Source: Notamacropus eugenii (Eukaryota; Chordata; Mammalia; Diprotodontia; Macropodidae). Taken from it: DNA of 64,000 nucleotides. Positions within the stretch are counted from its first letter, which is position 1. Every line of letters starts with the position of its first letter. The notes beneath the pieces were generated by a model. It had not been told where the DNA came from. It did no database searches and saw nothing but the letters and a program-made list of their open reading frames with translations. A program made the position numbers and the translations under genes. The stretch covers positions 30,424,903 through 30,488,902 of the forward strand of contig NC_092878.1 in the NCBI RefSeq assembly GCF_028372415.1, given 5' to 3'. Below are positions 1 through 12,740 of this stretch, piece by piece.

Positions 1-1110
1 CAGAGTAAGGTAAAGAGGGAATGGCAATAATATCTGAAACATTTAAATGATAATTTTTGTGATGGGGGTAGTTGGGGGGGGGGGGGGCCTGGGAAAAGAA
101 TCAGGGCTGATGGGGGCAAAATTTAGAGGCAGGTGAAGTTTGTGGTTGTCACTTATCCATGGTACATGTGCTTCTTGGTGTCTCATTTGCCCTCAGAACC
201 TGGGAACTCATTGTCTCACGATGTCCAGCGACTGTCCAGCACTGCTTCATTGTGGCACTTTGCATGACTTTTACTAACCTGTGTTCCATGTTCCAGTGGC
301 TTCTCCAGTCTCTTCAACTTTAATGAATTCTTATTCCTTTGGTGCTGGGATGTAGGAAAGTAGTTTGATTAAATTGCAGTGTTAAGTTTTATTAAAAGGG
401 CAGCTGTTTTTGTGTTCAGACTTGTTGGTTGTATCTTCATCATCTGGGTGTCAAAATGTCCCTAGATGCAAGCTTCTTTCTAGCTCGTTCTTTTATCTGG
501 GGAAAACGTTACCTGTCATCTTCGTCTTTATATGAGCCTTACAGTCAATTTTCCTGACACAAATCCCCATTTTCTTTTATTCCTGGAAAATTGAACAAAG
601 AGGATCAAACAAATCTGGATGTGTCATAAACCCTTAGCTAACAGGTTCACCTCCTTCCCAGGTACTGGAAACAGTAACAGAACAGACACTGACCAGGGGG
701 GAGTTCTAATGACCATGAGTCCTCTCCTAGCTAGTCCCGTAAACGTTTGGTTTGGATGTGTAAAAATTCTAATTATTTTTGTGTATTGAAAGATTTTTCA
801 TTTTATGCATATCACCGTGTCATTGATTTTATTATGATTTTTATTTAAGTTAAAAAAATAAAATTTTCATTTATGTTTACTCTACATAGTTGTTTTTGTT
901 TTTTCCTCATGTAACATAGTTGTCATCTCAGAAGTAAACAAAATAGAGTGGAATGTTGTATACTACTTTGTACTCAGGCAGGTAGGATTCATTTAATTTA
1001 ACGAACATTTATATGTGCCTACTGTGTGTAGAATGCTATATTCTTAGGTTCCTTGGCTCTGGTACAACGTGAGAGTTCTCTGGAATAATGTTGTTTTTGT
1101 TCTTAACCAG
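1..1110 (+). other. TP53BP1 intron (partial)
   Basis: AT-rich intronic sequence. A run of 14 G lies at 74-87. I recognise no gene or clear repeat here. Confidence 0.7.
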
Positions 1111-1326
1111 GTACCGTGGGAGTAGGAGAATTTGTGAGTCCATGCGAAGGTGGAGACAATGCTGGAGAGCCATTAGCTTTGGAAGACCAGAGGGGACCGT
1201 TACCCCACAACAAGACTTTGTTTCTGGGCTATGCTTTTCTCCTCACCATGGCCACAGCCAACGATAAGCTAGCCAACCGATCTAAATTGCCAGATGGTCC
1301 TACTGGGAGCAGTGAGGAAGAGGAGG
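1111..1326 (+). CDS. TP53BP1: TP53BP1 exon: start of BRCT1
   Basis: Acceptor is ...ttaaccag and donor is gtgaga. The exon enters with two bases of a split codon and reads [19 protein letters not shown]..., through [12 protein letters not shown], to an acidic SSEEEE-type end. The last base (G) is completed by the next exon. Confidence 0.95.
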
Positions 1327-4300
1327 GTGAGACCACTGTCCTCATTTCCCATGGAAATTTGTGGGTTTCTGACATAGCTTCCCATTTCCCTCATATTTAT
1401 TCTAGTTGCTCCACTTGTTTAGTAAGCCTGTGCTTGGTGCCCTTTGTCAAGTAGAGAAGCTCTAAAACAAGTGGAAATCGACCCTGAACTAAGGACGGAG
1501 GAAAGCAAACACGCCTCCTCTAAGTAGCCGACGTCTTTCCTATCCAAGTTTTAAGGAAAAGGCTGTAGCAGAACTGGTGGGAGGGGGAGAAAGGCAACTG
1601 GCTTTCAGGGGACTTTGGAAGGGGGGGTATGTGGCGATAGCAGGTCTTCTGTCAAGGACTGTCAACAAGCAATTTCTAGACATTTTTCATCCATTTGACT
1701 GCAAACTAAACGTACAATTATGTTAATAACATCATGGGGAGTTATGAGAAAGACTTGTTCTCTGCCTTCAGAAAGTCTTGAGTCTTAAGACTCTTAAGAG
1801 GGAAAAAAGGAAAGTATGAATTTAAATAAGAATGGCTGACAAAAACACATCAATCTACCCATTATGGCTAAGGCTCAGACTTTTCTCTAATGTGATATTT
1901 GAACACTAGCTACGGATTTCTGGCTGACATTAAGTCTTGGAAGAGCAAACTGTATTTGGCGGTAGTATCACCATTAGTGATCAGCAGCCATAGTAGCTCT
2001 TCAGGGTTGTGTCTCTAACCCCAGTTAATGAACAAGCTATTTATTTTTGCTGAATTTTTAACATTAGCCAAACCTCCCTGTACAATGTTAATATTAGTTG
2101 AATGTTAGCCAAAATTTGGATTTTCTGATAAGTGCCAAGTATTCAGAGAAATGGGAAAAATGTAAAGGAGGGCAGGATTTGCAGGAGACATCTTGGAAGG
2201 CTACAGGGAATCACTTTAGCAGAAAAGAGAAGCAATTGTGCTTCATTTTTTGTTACTGGTGGTGTGTTTTATAACTTGGAGAATGAATAGGGGCATGGAA
2301 GGGACAGGAAGTGGATGAGCTTTTCCCACTAAAGAGAATTGAGGTGTAATAGAAAGGCTTCCTCTTGAACTCATTGGAATCCAAAAATATATAGCTTGTT
2401 AACTGGCTTCTAAGCTGATTATATATTTGGATTTGATTGTATAGGTAATTTGTGTTGTGAAAAGGGGACATTGATATTTGGGGCCTCATTTTTCTTTACC
2501 TTCCTAATGTTGCCAGATCTTGTTCTCATTCATATTCTTTCTCCTTTCTTGCTTCTCTTTCTCCCAGCCTTCTGCTTCTCACCCTTAAGAATTTTGATGA
2601 TAAAAATCCCCATTTCATCGTCCTCATTTTCATGCACTATAATCATGTAACAGCATTGATTCCCAAGTAACTGGACTCTGAGAAGGGAAGGAGCATGAGG
2701 TCATCCTGGGGATTTATATGGGATGACGGGTTAAAGTGGTTGGTTCTAGGACTGTTAGGAATCCATTCAGTTTTTGGTTCTGTCCCATCAGGTAGGGAAA
2801 ATTGTATCTCCAAATACAGACGTTGAATCCGTAGTAACTGGGATAAATTAGAGAATATATAAGACAATACAGTTGGAGGTTAAAACCTAAATAGGCACAA
2901 AACTAGCAGTCCTATAACAAAAAACAATTGAAATGAAATTACTAATGTACTAGAAGGTGAATGTGACTCATCATCACGGACTATTAAGTCAACATAATGA
3001 CGCTGCATTGTATTCTTGTGGTGTCGGGTCAGACCTTTGTAGATGTCCAGTTTTGGTATTTATTTTAAGAGAGATATAGAGTAGCTAAAGTCTGCACAAA
3101 AGAGGAATAATTAGAGGAAGAGCAAACAGAAACTTGGTGGAAAACATCAATAGGTTGAGGCATTAGATGTAAATGACTGGCTCAGGAGTTCATTGAGTGT
3201 GTGAGGTGGTACCGGAAGCAGGGACCTGCAGCTCTGATTTTCTCCTGGAGTGCTGTTTTATATTTGACCTAGAATAGTGGACTGGAGGATATCTCCCAGG
3301 TTCAGTTTTTAGCTCTCCTGTTTATTAGTTGTGTGACCTTAGGCAAGTAGCTTAACATTTGTGCCTTCCTTTCTTCTCTAAGACGAAGCTAACATTTCAC
3401 TGTGCACCTCACAATAGTTGCTGTGGGGAAGGTACTTTATAAACTTAAAGGCATTATATATAAATATGAGCTAATATTATAGAGTAAGGTGATTATTTCT
3501 GGAAATTTTTGATGGGGAGGGTGGAGGGTTGAAATAGAAAACCATGCACTGGATTGGGTTTTTTTTTTTTTTTTTTAACATTAAAACAAATTAATCTGAA
3601 TCCAGTCGGCTAGAAGCCTTAACCAGAATTTTCTCTCTCATTTGTAATTTCTATATTCCATTTACATTGGAGAGGAGTAAGTGACCCAAAAGAAAAAAAA
3701 ATTGATTGAGGATTTGTTTAAAAACAACACCCCTAAAGCTTTCAGGATAGAACCTGGTATCCGTGACTGCCACCTTCTACAGCAACTTTAAGATTATATG
3801 GTAATCATTAATATTCAGATTTCATCTAAATATAATATCTGATTTATCAAATAACAGGTTTTCTTTTATTATCCTCTACTAAGGCGTTGGCTAATAATAC
3901 ATTCTAGAAAAATTTTTCAACAAAAATTGAGACAGTTTTTCCGGATAATCCATAAATTACATTGGGATGTCTCCCTTTTTGTCCTCCAGCACTCCTGTAC
4001 TGCTCCCCCTGCCCGGCCTCTGCCTCCAGCGTTTTGGGCACATTAAGTGTTAGTGTGGGTGGGGGGAAAGTGTGAATGAGGGGGATGTGTGAAGGTCTAT
4101 GTAAAGAGAGTACTCATCAGTTGTTCTTCATCTCCACAGAGGACAGAACTAGAGGAAATGGGCTAGTTTGCAGCAGGAGAGATTTAGGTTAGACATAAGG
4201 AAGAACTTCCTGATGGTAAGGGTTATTAAACATTGGAACAGACTATCCTGGGAAGTTGGGGGATTTCAATCCCTGTAAGCAGCCATGGTCTAGATGCAGT

Positions 4301-7300
4301 CCTGACTGGGAAGATTCTCGATATTCTTTCCACCTTTATTGTCCTATCTCCATTCCTCAACTGTCCCACCACCCTTTCTTCTGGCAGCCTTTTCCACCTT
4401 TCAAGAACTCTTTTGATCCATGGGGAGACCCTTGAACTGGCTTTGGAGACAGCTGGGGAGTGGGAGAATGGGTAGTAGGAAGCCAAGTATAAAATAGGAG
4501 ATCACAAATGAGAAGTTTCTGGCAATAACTGGATTTTACTGGTTCTTCTCACTTGATGTAGAATTTTTGGAAGCTCCCCCTTACAACAAGCAGTATACAG
4601 AGTCCCAGCTTCGAGCAGGAGCTGGCTACATTCTTGAAGACTTCAATGAAGCCCAGGTGAGCATTTCCTCTTTTGTAGCTACATGAAGTTGCTGTACATC
4701 AGATGCTGGGGTAAGTAGGGCATAAAGTTGAGGCTTAGCATGGGGAGAATACTGTTGCTAGGAACAGAAAAGATGGGGATTGGAATTGGAAAGAAATTTG
4801 CACTTCACATTTCTGATTTTTGGCCTGTAGACTGGCATTATTTGCGAATTTCTGCAGGGGCATTAGGGCATTCTGGAGGTTTGGTGAGTTGCATTAAAGG
4901 GAAATAAGAAGCTTTTTTGGCACCTGGACGGGCTAAGGCACATGGTACTGTCTGGAGGGCTTCGTCTCAGTTCCCCTCTCAATTTGTTGGGAATACCTTT
5001 CAGGGATCATCTTAGAACAAAATCACTGAGTGTATCTGCTGAATTTCTTCCTTCTCAGTGTGATGTGGCCTATCAGTGTCTTCTCATTGCGGATCAGCAC
5101 TGTCGGACCCGCAAGTACTTCTTGTGCCTTGCCAGTGGGATCCCTTGTGTGTCTCATGTCTGGGTCCACGACAGCTGCCATGCCAACCAGCTCCAGAACT
5201 ATCGAAATTACTTGCTGCCAGCTGGGTACAGTCTTCAGGAACAGAGGATCCTGGAATGGTAAGGATTCTGAAGTCCATTTTGAATTCAGTAGCATTGTAG
5301 CAAATGTGCAAGTGAGAACCTGGGCAGGGCAGTACTGTGTGCAGTGATAAGCTTTGGGTGAGAAAGGCTTCTCACTCAGTAAGCATTTATTAAGTGCATA
5401 TTACGTGCTGGGTGTTGTGCTAAGTACTAGGGATAAAAAAGACAATCCCAGCCCTCTAGGACCTTACAGTCTAATGGGAGAGATGCAGATAGTTATGTAC
5501 AAGTAAGTTGAATACAGAATAAACAGGAAATAATTAAAAGAAGGAAGGCACTAGAATTAAGAGGGGTTGGGAAAGTCTTTCTGTAGAAAATGAGATTTTA
5601 AAAACAAGCAGAATTTTATATTTATATTTTATATTTGATCCTGGAGGCAATAGGGAGCCATTGGAGTGTATTGAGTAGTGGAGGGCTGACATGGTCAGAC
5701 CTGCACTTCAAGAAAATGATTTTGGTGGCTGGAGGGTGGACAGGAGCAGGAAGAGATCGGAAGCAGGTGGGCCTGTACCAGGGTGTGGCCTGTCTGAGGA
5801 GAGAAGGGGACATATTTGAGAGATGTTGCAAAGGTAAAATCAACAGGCCTTGGCCACAGATTGGATATGGGAATGAGAGATAGTAAAGAGTCCAGAACAA
5901 CTCCTACATTATGAGCCCGAGGGACTAAGAGGATGGTGTTACATTTGACAGAAATAGGGAAATGGGGTGGGGGAGAATGTTTAGGGGGAGAGATGAGTGA
6001 TTTTTAGATGTGTTTAGTTTGAGATGTCTGAAAAGAAGTTGGAAATGAGAGATTGAACATCAGGAGAAGTTGGGACAGGTAAATTTGAAAATCAACACAG
6101 AGAAGAGAATTAAATTCATGGGAACTATGAGATTACCAAGTGAAGTAGGATAGAGGGAGAAAGGAACAGGGCTCAGGACACAACCCTGTGTGACACCTGT
6201 AATTAGAGGGCATGAACACTGAAACCGAGCTGTCTAATAAGTAGGAGAACCAGGAGACAGTAACGTCTAAAAGACCTGGAGAGAAGAAAGTATCAAAGGC
6301 TCTGGTTTGGTCGAAGGGAATGAGGACTGAGAAAGCCCGTTGGTTTTGGCAATTAAGAGATCGTTGGTGACTTTGGAGAGAGCAATTTCAGTAGATTGAT
6401 GAAGCTGGAAGCCAGGTTGCAAGGCGTTAAGAAGAGAGTGAGAGGAGAGAAAGGCGCTTGTTACAGATGGCTTTTTCAGGTTTAGTCTTACAGGGCAGAA
6501 GAGATACAGGATGATTTAAGGCATGGAAGGATCAAGTGCTGTTTTTTTCAGGATGGAGGAGATACGTTGTCTATGTTTCTCTAGGCAGTAGAAAGGAAAC
6601 GAGGAGGCAATGAAATATGAAAAATAAGTTATAAAGAGAGGATTCTGGGAAGATAGTCATGTAGGTTAGAAAACTTTCAGCTCTCCACATTTTCTCCACA
6701 AAAGAAAGACCTTGCTTAAGAGCAGCAGAAATAAAGGGGTAAAGCAGTTGTTGCCTAACACAGTTTGAGAAGATTCCAGGAAAGACCCAAACTCCAGGGG
6801 CCTGAGTTTCTATCTGAATGAAGTGCAGACACCTCCAAGCCAATCCCACAGAGTGAACAAACAAGCCCTGGGGCAGCTAGGTTGATAGGCAGCCCCAGCT
6901 TCAGAAACTTTCATCTCCAGAACAGTGTTGGGGAGATGAGGTGGGAGGTGAGGGTGTCTGAAAGCTGAATAGAAGATTGAAGGACTTTCCACTGCCAAGG
7001 GACACCAAGCACAGCTGTGCTGACCAGATGTGTCCCAGACTGGCTGCAGGGAGGAGGAGCTAGCACACACCTAGTGACTGCAGTAGCAAGGGGCAGGGAC
7101 CCTGTTGGCTGTGGGCACTTGCAGGACAGCAGAATACCTGGCTTCAGTTCCAGGGCAGAAATGACAGCTGTAGTTTGCAGCCACCCGAGGAACCAGAGGG
7201 AGCAAAATCATGTGTGGCTTAGGAGTGGAGAGAAGAGCTCTAGGTTGGGTCCCATGTAACAGTAGGAAAGATCCGAGGCTTGGGGCAGCATTCCCTGTAC

Positions 7301-10300
7301 CTTGGGACTAGAACGTGATTGCACTGACAGCTGCTAACAATAAAATAAAACAATCAATAAATGAATGAAATAAGTAAAGAAAGGAGAAAGAACCCAACCA
7401 CAGATGATTACAATGGGAATAGAGAAGATCTGGGTTACTATTGAGAAGAAGATAATGGAGCTAAAAAAGCCACTCCTATTTTCATGAGAAACGTCAAATG
7501 GCCCCAAAAAGAGTTCTTGGAAGAACTTAAAAAGGACTTTAAAAATCAAGAGAGATCAAGGAAAAATTAGAAAAAAGAAAAAAAAAATCAAGAAAATTAG
7601 GAAAAGAAAACCAACCAACTGGAAGTGGAGAATCAAAAACTTAAGGAAGAAAATAATTCCTTGAAAATTAGAATTGGGCAAGGGGAAGCTAATGATGTTC
7701 TAGAACACCACGAAATCATCAGACAAGATCAAAAGAATGAAAAAATAGAAGAGAAAGTGAAATATCTCATCAGAAAAACAACTGATCTGGAGAACAGATC
7801 AAGGAGAGAAATATAAGAATAGTCAGACCCTGAAAACTACACTGAAGAAAGGAATCTTTATACAGTACTCTAAGAAATTATCAAGGAAAAATTGTCCTGA
7901 AGTTCTAGAACAAGAAGGTAAAGTTGAAATAGAAGAATTGCACTGATCATCCCCTGAAAGAGAGCTCAGGACGTAAACTTAGAGGAGCATCATGGCCAAG
8001 CTTCGGAGCTCCCAGGTTAAGGAGGAAACCGTGGAAGCAACAAGAAAAAAACAACCCAGATATCGTGGACCTACAATAAGGATGACGCAAGATCAGACAG
8101 CTGCTGTGTCCTGTAGCGGGAAAGAGCTGGGGTAATAAGCAAGGGTAATTTATCCAACAAAGTGAAGTACAGTCCTGCATGGGGAAGAAAATGGACAATA
8201 AAGGAACTGAAAAGGGGAAATATAATACATAACATCCAAGCAAACGAGGGCTCGGTTATCTAATACAGATGGGGCATGAAAGGAAAAACTTGTACAGAAG
8301 AAGCTAGTGGGGAGGCGTGCTGCAACCTTACTCTCCTCAGAAGTGGATTAGAGAGGGAAACACATGTAGGTAGGTATGTATAAAAGTCTTCTAAATTCAG
8401 GAGGGGAGAGGATAAGGGGAGAGGATAAAGGAAGGACTTCAGAGGGGTGGGTAGGTTAAGGAATAAGAGGGCAAGGTAGCAGGGAGAAGTAAAGCGGAGG
8501 ACTGGGGGAGGGGATAGAATAAATAGGGTGGGAATAGGGAGGAAAATGCACAACAGATCATTGTAGCTTAGACTGTGAATGGGGCAAATTTACCCACAGA
8601 ATGGAAACGGATAGCAGATTAAAAATTTTAATTAAAGAGTTTGTTGCTTTCAGGAAACAAAAATGAGAGATGAACACAGATAAAATAAAGGACAGGGGTA
8701 GACGTTCGTATGTAAAAAAGAGCAGGGATGGTAATCATGATCGAAGACACAGCTTAAAGTTAAATAGGTTTAATCAAAAGTAAAAGATAGAAAAGCGACA
8801 CTGTGTCGATGATGTTATTCAACATTGTCTTGGACCATTTAAAACACCTGGACACATTCCTGCCAGAACAGACACAGGAAGTGTATGAACATGACCCTGA
8901 AACACTTGACTCAGATCTAAATAATTGAAGTAATGTTTATTTATTGATCATGGGTAGGCAAAGCCAATATAAATTTTTAAATGACAGTTTTACCTAACTA
9001 ATCTATTCAGCGTCTTCCCAATTAAATTACTAAAAAATTATTTTACTGAGTTAGAAACAACAACAAAGGTCATTTCTAAGAACAAAAGGTCAGAAACTTC
9101 AAAGAAACCAGGAAAAAATATGTCAAGGAAGATTCAGCAGCATCAAGACTTAGACTGTATTATAATGTGAGAGCATTGTTGTAAACAAGGATAATTTCAA
9201 TTATTTTTAATGAAAACTTTCTTACACAGATAAAACATATGCAGTGAAGAATAGAAGGAATGCAGAAAAGTGGGAAAATAGTTTCCTAGACAGTCTCTCA
9301 AATAGGATGTGATTGGGTTGGAATTTTTCCGTGGTGTAGGAAATGATGAGCTGGTTGTTGTAGAAAAACATGGAGACTTTCATCTATGAAGGAAGATGCT
9401 ATCTACCTTCAGAGAACAGATGATGGGAGGAAGTAAGCATAGTATGTCTTAGATATTTTTGCTTAAGTGTATATGGATATATTTGTAGATATCTATGTAT
9501 ATGTCCCCAGATCCATACTTCATTGTAGCCTCCTCTAGGGTGGGAGGAAAGGGAGGGGCAAAATAAAGTAAAAAGGACAAAACCAACAAAGAAGCAAAGC
9601 TGGGCAACTTTGAAAACAACGTGTAGTGTTTATCTTATAGGTTTTCTTGAAATGGAAATGTATTTTTATATTGAATCCTTTTACGGTCTACTGTATACAG
9701 GGCAGGTTTTCTTTTCTCACTTTGTATTTAAATTTAAAATAAAAAATTCGCAAAAAGAAATGTTACAAAATAGGAATGACAAATGGGGCAGTCTTTTGGA
9801 GGGAATGGGATGGAATGGGATCTCTTGAACAAGTGTAGAGATCAGCCTTGTTAAGCCCCACTTCTTCGTGTGGGATAGGAGTGAAGGACATACAGTAACA
9901 GAAGGTATCTGAGTGTGAGGAAGGAGAAGACGTACCTTACGGTGAATGACCTCAGTTTTTTCCCATAAAATACAAGGAGGCAAGGTTCTCATCTGCCTTT
10001 GTTCAGCAGCACTTGTGCCAGGAACGATCCAAGGCTGAGGCTTGGCAGCTTACAATCAGTGATAGGATAAGGGGCCTAGGGACTCAAGAAAGGATTGTGT
10101 AGAGCTAAACTGGTTCACCAATGGGATCCAAGAGAATTAGTCCTGAAGTTAAAGGTTTTTGAAATGTGTACAAGGATTTGCATAATTTAGAGCATTTAAA
10201 AATGTTTCTGACCTCTGGGAGGATAGGTTCGGGAGTGACCCTGAACCAGAGGACCAGTTAGACTTGAGATAATCAGAGCAGTGGAGGGGGTAAGCCTACC

Positions 10301-11310
10301 AGGATCTCCACACTAAGGCCTAAAAAGAAGAGTTTTGAAGGCTTTATTTGCAGAAATTATGAATGTGCAAGAGCGTGCTCCTTCAGGAAGCCTGCTTTTC
10401 AAAACATCCAAATATAGGAGAACTCTCTATGTAGGGTTATTGATTCTCTTGTTTTCCCCCAAAGAAGATTAAGACCTGCGTTTGCTCTTTTCCATCTTTG
10501 ATTCTGTTCCCTTTTTTGTAGGCACCCCCGTGAGAATCCTTTCCATAATCTGAAGGTCCTTTTAGTATCCGACCAGCAGCAAAATTTCCTGGAACTCTGG
10601 TCTGAGATCCTCATGACTGGGGGAGCAGCCTCAGTGAAGCAGCACCACTCAGTTGCCCAGAACAAAGGTATCTATTGAAAGGATGTTAGGAAGCCCCTGC
10701 TTCCCCAAGAAGTGCATTGTTCCTCTTGCCAACGGCAGGCTAGCTTTTATAATGACTGGGCCTTGTGGTCAAAGTTCCTGTCCTGACAGGTAGATCTTGC
10801 TCGTGTTCTACTGAGAGAAGACAAGCAACTTGAAGAGGTGAGGTGAGCCACCATGACACCAGCACAGGGCTGTTCTTAGTTTCCGCTTGGTTCCAGTGAT
10901 GTATTTGCCAAACCTTTTCCCAGACACAACCATTCTCTGGGTTCAGGGACGCTCACTATGGTATCCTTCTACTGAAACGTCCTAATTCAAATAGGTATTT
11001 GATGGACGGAACAGGTGTCTAGTTTGGGCAAAGTGGAATGGGCTGGCTAGAGGGCACGTCCTTCCTCATAACAGAGGGCTGTGATGTATTTCTTTCCATT
11101 TGTTTTCTGCTCGTTCTTTCAGATGTTGCTTTGGGGGTATTTGACGTTGTGGTGACAGACCCCTCGTGCCCTTCCTCAGTGCTGAAGTGTGCAGAAGCGT
11201 TACAGCTGCCCGTGGTGTCACAAGAGTGGGTGATCCAGTGCCTCATTGCTGGGGAGAGAGTTGGATTCAAGCAGCATCCGAAATATAAACATGATTATGT
11301 CGCTGACTGA
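1111..11310 (+). CDS. TP53BP1: TP53BP1, last five coding exons (3' part of gene)
   Basis: C-terminal part of 53BP1, the chromatin reader and scaffold that promotes non-homologous end joining at double-strand breaks. Coding exons lie at 1111-1326, 4562-4656, 5059-5258, 10522-10667 and 11123-11310; every junction is GT-AG and the reading frame closes across all of them. They encode the tandem BRCT module: BRCT1 starts near the [12 protein letters not shown] motif, and BRCT2 runs from [18 protein letters not shown] to the end. Similarity to the human protein as I recall it is near identity in long stretches such as [20 protein letters not shown]. By family knowledge this module binds phosphorylated H2AX and p53. 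The Tudor and N-terminal exons lie upstream of the window. No disruption is seen. It is convergent with TUBGCP4, as in human. Confidence 0.97.
3300..3480 (+). repeat. MIR-like SINE
   Basis: Shows the MIR core order: gtgtgaccttaggcaagt, a pyrimidine-rich stretch, then a CTTTATAAACTTAAAGGC-type tail. It is diverged, so the ends are approximate. Confidence 0.6.
4141..4300 (+). repeat. CR1/L3-like LINE 3' fragment
   Basis: Contains ttaggttagacataaggaag, then aacttcctgatggt and a cattggaacagactatcctg block, which is typical of the 3' region of CR1/L3 LINEs. Compare the copy at 34863-35245. Confidence 0.55.
4562..4656 (+). CDS. TP53BP1: TP53BP1 exon: BRCT1
   Basis: 95-bp exon after the acceptor gatgtag, with donor gtgagc. 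It reads [20 protein letters not shown] and on to EDFNEAQ, and ends in phase 0. Confidence 0.95.
5059..5258 (+). CDS. TP53BP1: TP53BP1 exon: end of BRCT1 and linker
   Basis: 200-bp exon with acceptor ttctcag and donor gtaagg. It begins [20 protein letters not shown] and ends ...EQRILEW with the tryptophan codon split over the next intron. Confidence 0.96.
5360..10070 (-). mobile_element. L2 LINE copy, antisense, split by an L1/HAL1-like insertion
   Basis: Two L2 segments, about 5360-6610 and about 9770-10070, are parts of one antisense L2. On the - strand the left segment encodes an RT-thumb-like stretch ([20 protein letters not shown] around 5640-5710) and a decayed copy of the YADD region around 6070-6120. 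The right segment continues with L2 sequence that belongs upstream of it in the element. The L2 3' end (TTTATTAAGTGC on +) is at about 5385. The copy is heavily decayed and lies in a TP53BP1 intron. Confidence 0.7.
6610..9770 (+). mobile_element. L1-family (HAL1-like) copy inserted into L2
   Basis: Begins near a degraded 5' end (ttctgggaagatagtcatgt, about 6640) with about 900 bp of 5' UTR-like sequence. An ORF1 piece follows: 7625-7813 encodes a 63-residue coiled-coil segment ([18 protein letters not shown]..., ending [10 protein letters not shown]), the L1 ORF1 signature. A degraded ORF1 C-terminal region lies at about 7840-8150. A possible endonuclease-like scrap (about 8640-8770) and a long A-rich 3' region follow, ending in an A-rich tail near 9750. 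It is multiply broken. Ends are approximate and I could not prove target-site duplications. Confidence 0.65.
10522..10667 (+). CDS. TP53BP1: TP53BP1 exon: start of BRCT2
   Basis: 146-bp exon with acceptor ttttgtag and donor gtatct. It reads [20 protein letters not shown] and continues to [12 protein letters not shown]. Confidence 0.96.
11123..11310 (+). CDS. TP53BP1: TP53BP1 terminal coding exon
   Basis: Acceptor is ctttcag. The exon reads [20 protein letters not shown] through [20 protein letters not shown] to KYKHDYVAD, with TGA at 11308-11310. The C-terminus has the same length as the human protein. Confidence 0.97.
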
Positions 11311-11475
11311 AGATGCTCGGCCCCATCAATTTCATTCCCTGCTATTGTGAAGACTGTGTTTTAACCAGGTTTTAAATGTGTCTTGTGTGTAACCGGACTT
11401 CATGCATGGATCATTGTATATAGTTTTCTTTGCTGAACTTTTATGATAAAATAAATGTTGAATCTCTTTGGTTGT
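11311..11475 (+). terminator. TP53BP1: TP53BP1 3' UTR and polyadenylation signal
   Basis: A short 3' UTR follows the stop. A canonical AATAAA sits at 11450-11455 and is followed by a TG/T-rich stretch typical of a downstream element. The cleavage point, about 11470, is inferred. Confidence 0.75.
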
Positions 11476-12740
11476 AGTAACTGATTCTTTATCCTTTGTT
11501 TTTTTCTGAGTTTCTTTTGGAAGGAAGGAATAGGAGAAAAGAACATTACCTGTATGGCAGAGGTGCTTGAACCACTTGTTTTTAGTATTTTGAGAAATGT
11601 ATTTCAATATAATTGGTTTCCTTTGTAATCCTATGTATTTCATAAATGTGAAAACAGTTCTTAGGAGTGGATCTACAGATTTCACCAGACTGCCAGAGGG
11701 GGTCCATGTCAGGAAAATGATCAAGAACTCCCAACTGTACGACTTTTAAGCAGAAGAGAGTCCTCATCACCTTTTGGAAGAGGAGCATCTGGCCTTGCAG
11801 ATAAGGGGGATGAGGGGCTTTCAGATTTGCTATTTGGTATTTAGTAGGCTTAGTGGTGACCATTTTTGTTTTTTCTAGTTAATTTTGTACCAAGACATTC
11901 CAAAGATAAGTGGAGAATATTCTTTGCCTTAAAATATTTCTTTCCAGTGAGTATATGACTGGTAAGTTACATATACTTTCTCAAATATGAAATTACTAAA
12001 CTTAGGGATGCTAAGACCCCACTGAACTCTGAAGGGCTTTCCTTTGAAGTATGGTAAGCTGTCCTGTGGAGCTAGCTAGCGGAGAGTCTAGGACTGGGCT
12101 GGGACCGGGTCAAAAGCTCTGAAGTCCTATAAAATGAAGTAGCTGCCTGAACACTTAGAAATTTTCAAAACTCCAAAAAGGCATACATTTAATTACTGTA
12201 ACCATGGCCCTTACTACCAAAACCAGTTAAGGTAGTCCCTTTGAGGTCTGTGGTAGAAGGAGAGACCACCTCCATCCATCTTTTTTAGGAGATACCTGAA
12301 TATCTCCCCTTTCCTCCTGCTTTCTAAGAGACATCAATGGGAAAATCCCTGCTCAGTGACTGATTGCCTTGAAGAGTGAGGGGATATTAGACTAGTTTTA
12401 ATCTGCTACACAGAGAAGCCAGTACCGTGGTGAGGGTTTAATAAATACTTATTTTGATGGTGTTACGACACTCCTGATGACCTAGGTTCAAGCCCTGTCT
12501 CTGCCACACAGACTATTTCCACTTAACTCCTTGGCGCTCTGGGTACCTCTAAGGCATGAGTTGCAGACTGGCTGCAGAGCTGCATTGATGGAGGGAGGGG
12601 AGTCTCCCATACCTCTGAAATACCACCCATCACCCCCCAGAAAAAAACAAAAAAACAACTGCTAATTGCTTCTGCTTTCGTAGTGCTAATATAGTTGGGT
12701 GTGGAATTTGTGACTTAAACTACTAATGCCCTTTTATAGC
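11476..12740. other. Intergenic gap between TP53BP1 and TUBGCP4
   Basis: About 1.3 kb between the two convergent gene ends. A diverged SINE-like stretch (THER1/MIR type, gatgacctaggttcaagccc) lies around 12465-12600. A minor C-rich run lies at about 12774-12787. No gene is seen. Confidence 0.6.

Larger units (their letters stand above)
1327..4561 (+). other. TP53BP1 intron with MIR and CR1/L3 remnants
   Basis: Intron of 3.2 kb. It carries a MIR-like stretch around 3300-3480, an 18-T run at 3559-3576 and a CR1/L3-like 3' fragment around 4141-4300. The remainder is unassigned AT-rich sequence. Confidence 0.7.

Noticed and set aside
7625-7813. Coiled-coil 63-residue frame as a host gene
   Set aside because: It is the L1 ORF1 coiled-coil signature within a broken L1-family copy.
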